From contig CP155566.1 of NCBI GenBank assembly GCA_039696685.1, positions 1,736,001-1,800,000 of the forward strand: DNA of 64,000 nucleotides, read 5' to 3'. The position numbers and the translations under genes are program-made. The DNA is from Vibrio sp. CDRSL-10 TSBA (lineage in GTDB: Bacteria; Pseudomonadota; Gammaproteobacteria; Enterobacterales; Vibrionaceae). The notes below the pieces were generated by a model. It saw nothing but the letters and a program-made list of their open reading frames with translations, did not search any database and had not been told where the DNA came from. Numbering within the stretch: the first letter of the stretch is position 1; every line of letters starts with the position of its first letter. Shown here piece after piece: positions 59,230 to 64,000 of this stretch.

Positions 59230-59883
59230 ATGAACATTGCAACTCACGCTAAGCAGCGCTATTCAACCAAAGCCTTTGATGCGACCCGTCGTATCAGTGA
59301 TGAACACGTGGAAGCGATCAAAGAGCTGATCCGCTTCAGCCCGTCCAGTGTTAACTCTCAGCCTTGGCACTTCATCCTTGCCAGCACTGACGAAGGCAAG
59401 CAACGCGTCGCGAAATCCACTCAGGGCGGCTATGCGTTTAACGAAGGTAAAGTTCTAAACGCCTCACATGTTCTGGTGATGTGTGCCAAAACCAGCATTG
59501 ATGAGCAATACCTCGAGCAATTGATGGAACTGGAAGATCAAGCGGGCCGTTTCCCGACAGAAGAAGCTAAACAAGGCGGACACAAAGGCCGTACTTTCTT
59601 CGTTAACATGCACCGCTTTGATCTCAAAGATGCGCAGCACTGGATGGAAAAACAGGTTTACCTGAATACCGGTACTGTACTGCTGGGCGTTTCTTCTATG
59701 GGTATCGATGCCGTGCCTATCGAAGGCTTCGATCCTAAAGTTCTGGACGCAGAATTTGGTCTGCGTGAAAAAGGTTACACCAGCGTGGTTATCATTCCGC
59801 TCGGTTACCGCAGTGAAGATGACTTCAACGCCAAGCTGCCAAAAGCACGCTGGCCAGAAGCTGACATCATCAGCGAGTACTAA
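59230..59883 (+). CDS. nfsB: Oxygen-insensitive NAD(P)H nitroreductase NfsB
   Basis: FMN-dependent flavoprotein reducing nitroaromatics and quinones. From the ATG at 59230 it is 217 aa, equal to E. coli NfsB. NIATHAKQRYSTKAFD starts the family, and FSPSSVNSQPWHF and LREKGYTSVVIIPLGYRSEDDF bind FMN. The gene for an ABM monooxygenase-like protein follows by 1 nt, so the pair is co-translated. Confidence 0.92.
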   Translation: MNIATHAKQRYSTKAFDATRRISDEHVEAIKELIRFSPSSVNSQPWHFILASTDEGKQRVAKSTQGGYAFNEGKVLNASHVLVMCAKTSIDEQYLEQLMELEDQAGRFPTEEAKQGGHKGRTFFVNMHRFDLKDAQHWMEKQVYLNTGTVLLGVSSMGIDAVPIEGFDPKVLDAEFGLREKGYTSVVIIPLGYRSEDDFNAKLPKARWPEADIISEY

Positions 59884-59884
59884 G

Positions 59885-60181
59885 ATGAGTCAGGTCAAAC
59901 TGCTGGCGGAAATTACCGCCAAACCCGGCAAAGAAGCTGAACTGGCTCTGGCGTTGCAGGCTCTGGTTGAGCCTTCTCGCCAGGATGAAGGCTGCGTGCA
60001 GTACAACCTTTATCAGGATGACGCGCAAAGCGGCTTATTCGTGATGGATGAAATCTGGGCGAGTCGTGAGGCGCTGCAACTGCATGAGCAGACTGAACAC
60101 TTTCAGGCGTTTGTGCAGCTGACGCAGCAAGAGCAGTTACTGGAATCGCTTAATCCGCGCTTTCTGACCGCTCTGGCCTGA
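59885..60181 (+). CDS. Antibiotic biosynthesis monooxygenase-like (ABM) protein, putative quinol monooxygenase
   Basis: 98 aa. VKLLAEITAKPGKEAELALA, then EGCVQYNLYQDDAQSGLFVM and WASREALQLHEQTEHFQAF is the ABM dimeric alpha+beta barrel like YgiN. Its coupling to nfsB suggests a joint quinone-redox role; this is inferred from adjacency. Confidence 0.87.
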   Translation: MSQVKLLAEITAKPGKEAELALALQALVEPSRQDEGCVQYNLYQDDAQSGLFVMDEIWASREALQLHEQTEHFQAFVQLTQQEQLLESLNPRFLTALA

Positions 60182-60236
60182 CAACGCCGGCATTGAGCAC
60201 ACGGCTTGATGCCCGTTGACTCGCTGAAAAGACCAG

Positions 60237-60270
60237 GCGCCGTTTCTCTGTCAGGGAAACGGCGCTTTTC
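60237..60270. terminator. Terminator after the nfsB-ABM pair
   Basis: GCGCCGTTTC / GAAACGGCGC stem with a loop TCTGTCAGG and a short T-run, 55 nt after the ABM stop. Confidence 0.75.
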
Positions 60271-60343
60271 AATATCCGCTAAATGTGATGAGATAAACTT
60301 TCCGTATCCGTAACAGGACCTCCGTATTCGTTACAGAAACCTC

Positions 60344-61285
60344 ATGAAAACATTAAACGATCTTAATATCTTTGTTGAAACCGCACGGCAAAACAGCTTC
60401 TCGCAGGCTGCTCACAGCCTCGACTTAACGCCGGCCGCGGTCAGCGCTGCCATCAAACGCCTTGAATCCCAGCTCGGGTTTGCCCTGTTTGTCCGCTCCA
60501 CCCGTAGCCTGCGCCTGACCAATGAGGGCGATATTCTGTTGCAAAAGACCCAGTCGGCACTGAGTACCATTCAGGAAGGCCTGGATCAGATAGCACAAAG
60601 CCAGGGCGAGATTTCCGGCACGCTCAATCTGTCCGCACCGTCTGACTTTGGCCGTAACCAGTTGCTGAGCTGGCTGGACGAATTTATGGAGTTGCACCCT
60701 AACCTGTCGATTAACCTCGACTTGTCCGATGGCATCACCAACCTGTATCACCGGCCGATCGATTTGGCAATCCGCTACGGCACGCCGCCGGATTCCAACT
60801 TCGTCGCCCTGCCTATCTGCCGATATAATGCACGGGTGATCTGCGCCAGTCCCGAGTATGTTCAAAATAAACCGGCCATCGTCAAGCCAAGCGATCTGCT
60901 CGCGCACCAGTGCCTGTGTTTTATGCTGTCAGACACCTACCACAACCGCTGGACCTTCTGGAAAGATGGCAATCCGGAGACCGTGGTAGTGAAAAGCCGG
61001 CTCAGTGCTAACGACGGCGATGTGGTGCACCGCTGGGCAGTCAACGGCCGTGGTGTGGCTTACAAGTCGCTGCTCGACATCAGTCAGGACATTATTGACG
61101 GCCGCCTCGTTCCGCTGTTAGCGGAATGGCAGTCCGAGCCTTGCCCTGTCTATCTGGTCTGCGCGGATAAACGTCTGCTCAACCAGTCAACAAGGGCGCT
61201 GCATCAGTTTCTACAGAGCAAATGTGAACAGCGCATGCATCAGGTAAAAGACATCATGTCACAGCGCTCCAGCATGGCGATGTGA
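60344..61285 (+). CDS. LysR family transcriptional regulator
   Basis: 313 aa. The N-terminal winged helix MKTLNDLNIFVETARQNSFS followed by QAAHSLDLTPAAVSAAIKRLESQLG is clear, with a LysR substrate domain after residue 90. It resembles the CrgA/DsdC-like group that often controls oxidoreductases. It lies downstream of nfsB/ABM on the same strand, so control of that pair is possible but not shown. Confidence 0.88.
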   Translation: MKTLNDLNIFVETARQNSFSQAAHSLDLTPAAVSAAIKRLESQLGFALFVRSTRSLRLTNEGDILLQKTQSALSTIQEGLDQIAQSQGEISGTLNLSAPSDFGRNQLLSWLDEFMELHPNLSINLDLSDGITNLYHRPIDLAIRYGTPPDSNFVALPICRYNARVICASPEYVQNKPAIVKPSDLLAHQCLCFMLSDTYHNRWTFWKDGNPETVVVKSRLSANDGDVVHRWAVNGRGVAYKSLLDISQDIIDGRLVPLLAEWQSEPCPVYLVCADKRLLNQSTRALHQFLQSKCEQRMHQVKDIMSQRSSMAM

Positions 61286-61335
61286 ATCAGCGACAGGACA
61301 GCCTCACATTCCCTCATTCTGAATGCGACGCTGTG

Positions 61336-61352
61336 CACAGTGTTGCACTGTG
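61336..61352. promoter_or_regulatory. Perfect palindrome CACAGTG-TTG-CACTGTG
   Basis: A 7-3-7 inverted repeat in the LysR-EamA spacer, with a further ACAGTGCAA at 61369-61377. Candidate operator; no regulator is assigned. Confidence 0.5.
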
Positions 61353-61566
61353 AAAATAGCGCACCATTACAGTGCAAGTTACCATTAAATTCCTCACGCA
61401 AATCAACGATTAATAATGTTAAACAGACCGATACTTGCCAGTTTATTGGTTTTTATTCAATACATTGGCGTTGTCGCCAGCGGATAAATCGCTCTGACAC
61501 GGGTATTCGCTGCACATGAATTGCGGCATAATCGTCGCGTTGGCTTTTACAATAATAACGGTGCCT

Positions 61567-62445
61567 ATGTTACTGAATAAATCTCCGGTTGTGCTTGCCG
61601 TCGGCTGCCTGCTTTGTGCCATGATCACAATTCAGTCCGGTGCATCCATTGCCAAACAATTTTTCCCTGTGGTCGGTGTCGGCGGCACGGTCGCGCTGCG
61701 CATCGGCTTGTCCGCGCTGCTGCTGGTATTGATATTCCGCCCCTGGCGGCTGCGCCTGAGCCGCAGCCAATGGCGTGCTATGGCAGTGTATGGCTTTGCG
61801 CTGGGCGGCATGCAAATGACCTTCTATTTCGCGCTGGAACGCATTCCGCTCGGCATCGGCGTCGCCCTCGAATTTACCGGTCCTCTGATGCTGGCTTTGC
61901 TCTCTTCACGGCGCAAACGGGACTTTGTCTGGGTCGCACTGGCTGTCGCAGGGCTTGCCTTATTGCTGCCGGACATGTCCGGTGTTGATGCACTGGATCC
62001 AATCGGAGTTGCGCTGGCACTGGCGGCGGGCGGTTGCTGGGCAGCCTATATCTGGTTCGGACAACGGGCCGGCTCGGTCGGCAGCGGCGGCGCAACTGTA
62101 GCTCTGGGTCTGTGTATCGCCACTGTGATCTATTTCCCGCTCGGGGCTAATTTAGCAGAAGGCCCGCTGTTTACCTGGTCGATTGTGCCTATGGCACTGA
62201 CTATTGCCATCTTGTCCAGCGCGCTGCCTTACAGCCTGGAAATGATGGCGTTGAGCCGGCTTTCTACCCAGCATTTTAGTGTCATGATGAGCCTGGAACC
62301 GGCGATTGCCGCCATGGCGGGACTGGCGATTCTGGGTGAAACGCTCGATCTGTCGCAATGGGCAGCCATACTGCTTATCATCAGTGCGTCGATAGGCAGT
62401 ACGCTGGCCGCCAGTCGCAGCCGGGTGGTGGTGATACAGGATTAA
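61567..62445 (+). CDS. EamA family exporter (RhtA-like)
   Basis: 292 aa from the ATG at 61567; a longer frame to 61516 adds only a doubtful extension. Ten hydrophobic segments in two EamA halves. ITIQSGASIAKQFFPVVG and LRIGLSALLLVLIFRPWRLR match E. coli RhtA, an exporter of threonine and homoserine. Substrate inferred by similarity. Confidence 0.85.
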   Translation: MLLNKSPVVLAVGCLLCAMITIQSGASIAKQFFPVVGVGGTVALRIGLSALLLVLIFRPWRLRLSRSQWRAMAVYGFALGGMQMTFYFALERIPLGIGVALEFTGPLMLALLSSRRKRDFVWVALAVAGLALLLPDMSGVDALDPIGVALALAAGGCWAAYIWFGQRAGSVGSGGATVALGLCIATVIYFPLGANLAEGPLFTWSIVPMALTIAILSSALPYSLEMMALSRLSTQHFSVMMSLEPAIAAMAGLAILGETLDLSQWAAILLIISASIGSTLAASRSRVVVIQD

Positions 62446-62475
62446 CCCGACGCCTGCCAGCGACGCTCTGGATAC

Positions 62476-62504
62476 AAAAAAACCGGCTATAATGCCGGTT
62501 TTTT
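62476..62504. terminator. Bidirectional terminator between the exporter and the DUF2947 gene
   Basis: AACCGGC / GCCGGTT stem with a TATAAT loop and A/T runs on both sides. Confidence 0.8.
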
Positions 62505-62551
62505 AATGAAATCAAAGCATTAACTTTTCATCAAAGAAAAGCATCACGCCA

Positions 62552-63025
62552 TTATTCGTGCTGACCCAGTTTCACTGTGCCATTGGTATTGAACCACAAC
62601 GCTTGCTGACGGCGACGTCCAAGCAGGATCGGACCGTCATCGTAGAACAGAAAGTTTTTCCAGTGGCGTTTGAATACCGACCACTTGGTCTCGATGACGT
62701 TGTATTTCTCATAGCAGAAGTAGACGGTCACATCATCCTGCCAGTCTATATGCTCCAGGATCGCCTCAGGCAGAGCTGCATCATCGCTCTCCCACTCTGC
62801 CATCCAGTCCACTTCATGCAACCAGCTGTTGGTTTTGCTCGGCCAGTCCTGCGAGCTGAAACGCTCGGCATCAGGACTTTGCGCACTGAGGTTCTCTTTC
62901 CAGAACTGAGCGGCGCGCATTTGAGACATAGGTTTGATCTGTTCCAGATCCTCTGCCGGAACCGGCATAGACTGGTGAGTGAAAATCCATTTTCTTTGGT
63001 ACTGTTCCAAAGGCAAATACGACAT
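62552..63025 (-). CDS. DUF2947 family protein
   Basis: 157 aa from the ATG at 63025 (AAGGACA upstream). From memory YLPLEQYQRKWIFTHQSMPV and KRHWKNFLFYDDGPILLGRR match DUF2947, a gamma-proteobacterial family of unknown function. No membrane segment. It is 10 nt after the HD gene on the same strand. Confidence 0.77.
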   Translation of the reverse strand: MSYLPLEQYQRKWIFTHQSMPVPAEDLEQIKPMSQMRAAQFWKENLSAQSPDAERFSSQDWPSKTNSWLHEVDWMAEWESDDAALPEAILEHIDWQDDVTVYFCYEKYNVIETKWSVFKRHWKNFLFYDDGPILLGRRRQQALWFNTNGTVKLGQHE

Positions 63026-63035
63026 GAAATGTCCT

Positions 63036-63687
63036 TCAGGCTTTGAGCCAACCTTGTTGGGTGGCGTGTTCAATCATTTGCTGTGCGTAATCCCACAGCG
63101 CATGTGAACCGTCATCAATGCGGCGGTTCACGGTCAGGGCTTGTTGGCGGGTAACGCCATTTTCTAACCAGCTTTGACCCTGGTTATGATAATTAAGCAG
63201 CATTGGGATCAGGCGGTCCAATGCTTTGGCAAACTTCGCATCGGCGCTTTGTGCCGCTTCAAACTCGCGCCACAGGGCAAACAGTTTCTTCACCCTGCTC
63301 TTGCGGCAGCATACCGAACAGACGCTCAGCCGCGGCCAGCTCTTTTGCTTCTTGCTGCGCGCTGGCGACACTGTCATAAACAAAGGTGTCACCGGCATCA
63401 ATTTCTACCATGTCATGCATCAGCAGCATTTTGACTACCCGGCCGATATCCACCGGCTGGTTGGCATGCTCTTCCATCAGCAAAGCCATCATAGCCACAT
63501 GCCAACTGTGCTCTGCACTGTTCTCGGCCCGCCCCTGCGCACTTTTAATCCGCGTACGGCGTAACACGCTTTTCAGGCGATCCAGCTCCAGCACCAACGC
63601 CAGTTGCTGCTGCATTCTTGTTAGCTTATCGGTTGCAGAGTGGTCCGTTTCAGGCTGATTCGGAGTGCTATCGGGATCGAAGGGCAT
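63036..63687 (-). CDS. HD-domain hydrolase, YfbR-like (one frameshift in this sequence)
   Basis: About 216 aa from the ATG at 63687. HD metal-binding residues are in ENSAEHSWHVAMMALL and LLMHDMVEIDAGD. The frame breaks at TTT 63285-63287 (GAAAC on the coding strand): removing one base restores EEQGEELFALWREFEAAQ-type sequence and the C-terminus at 63036. HD hydrolases of this kind act on nucleotides; the exact substrate is unknown. Confidence 0.85.
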
Positions 63688-63757
63688 CGTCAATTCTCGT
63701 CTCAATTACGGTTTACAAGGCCGTTAAACCGGCGCCTCAGCGCCAGTTCACTGCCCG

Positions 63758-64000
63758 CTACATCTTCCAGTTCGGGTGGCGCAGCGAAGTCAGGTTGTGA
63801 TCTTCCCACTTACCGTCAATCAGCAGGTAATCTTTGGCATGCCCTTCCGGTTCGAAACCCAGACCGAGCAGTACCGCTTCACTGCGCTTATTACGCGGCA
63901 TATATGCCGCCATAATGCGGTGCATATTTTGTACGCGAAACATGTAATCACAGGCCATTTTGAGTGCGCGTGACATGATATAGCGTCCCTGAGCCTGCTC
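63758..64000 (-). CDS. RimJ-like N-acetyltransferase, cut by the window edge
   Basis: The C-terminal part of a [24 protein letters not shown] and [20 protein letters not shown] followed by [20 protein letters not shown]. This pattern is that of RimJ/RimL ribosomal-protein N-acetyltransferases. The start lies beyond 64000. Confidence 0.85.
   Translation of the reverse strand, partial: EQAQGRYIMSRALKMACDYMFRVQNMHRIMAAYMPRNKRSEAVLLGLGFEPEGHAKDYLLIDGKWEDHNLTSLRHPNWKM

Noticed and set aside
1..64000. CRISPR arrays, rRNA and tRNA genes, complete insertion sequences, phage genes
   Set aside because: No regularly spaced 25-40 bp repeats, no recognisable rRNA or tRNA sequence, no transposase, integrase or phage structural ORF was found by eye.

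Overview
The window looks like about 64 kb of a Vibrio chromosome, most likely the larger one. The main indications are: a six-gene TonB2/TtpC energy-transduction operon of the Vibrio type; norM divergent from riboflavin synthase; a prpBC-acnD-prpF-prpE operon with a GntR regulator; an hppD-hmgA-fah-maiA tyrosine catabolic operon; several DUF families common in Vibrionaceae (DUF2960, DUF3802, DUF3080, DUF2947); and VCR-like integron attC sites. Base composition is near 50 % GC except for an AT-rich accessory patch at about 39.6-44.7 kb. The species cannot be resolved by eye. I found no rRNA, tRNA or CRISPR array.

Layout. 0.2-5.3 kb: tungstate ABC transporter (tupABC) followed by mobA and a mobB-moeA fusion, so oxyanion uptake is coupled to molybdenum/tungsten cofactor synthesis. 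5.4-19.6 kb: scattered housekeeping and envelope genes (NagK, a DTW-domain tRNA-modifying enzyme, a sterol-desaturase family protein, a chemoreceptor, an NlpC/P60 lipoprotein, fructosamine kinase, RibE/NorM, an exported ATP-type DNA ligase, a patatin, a Fur-linked ferric reductase). 19.7-24.6 kb: TonB2 operon on the minus strand behind a Fur-like box. 24.8-39.5 kb: Blc lipocalin, an LDH-like dehydrogenase, GDPD, a YhcH-family protein, a CPBP protease, DedA, the tyrosine operon, a Nudix/PAP2 fusion, and a SatD/DUF3307 pair with phased operator-like repeats. 39.6-44.7 kb: a small run of integron-type gene cassettes on the minus strand (two GNATs, a UDG-like protein, and a membrane beta-rich protein with a GT51 transglycosylase), bracketed by copies of a dispersed repeat of about 184 bp. 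46.2-59 kb: the complete 2-methylcitrate (propionate) operon, facing a tripartite tricarboxylate transporter (tctCBA) across an intergenic region with twin palindromic operators and an AraC-family remnant. 59-64 kb: NfsB, a monooxygenase-like ABM protein, a LysR regulator, an RhtA-type exporter, DUF2947, an HD-domain hydrolase, and a GNAT cut off by the window edge.

A pervasive oddity is that about twenty otherwise intact genes carry a single frameshift at a very short homopolymer. Nineteen of the twenty are an apparent extra base, and most sit in a GAAAC/GTTTC context where GAAC/GTTC restores the family sequence. I treat these as one gene each, give the joined coordinates, and regard sequence or consensus error as far more likely than mass pseudogenisation. 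Applying the same rule reveals two things a naive reading hides: the MobA-MobB fusion is probably an artefact, and the cassette membrane protein has a longer C-terminus that overlaps the transglycosylase start.
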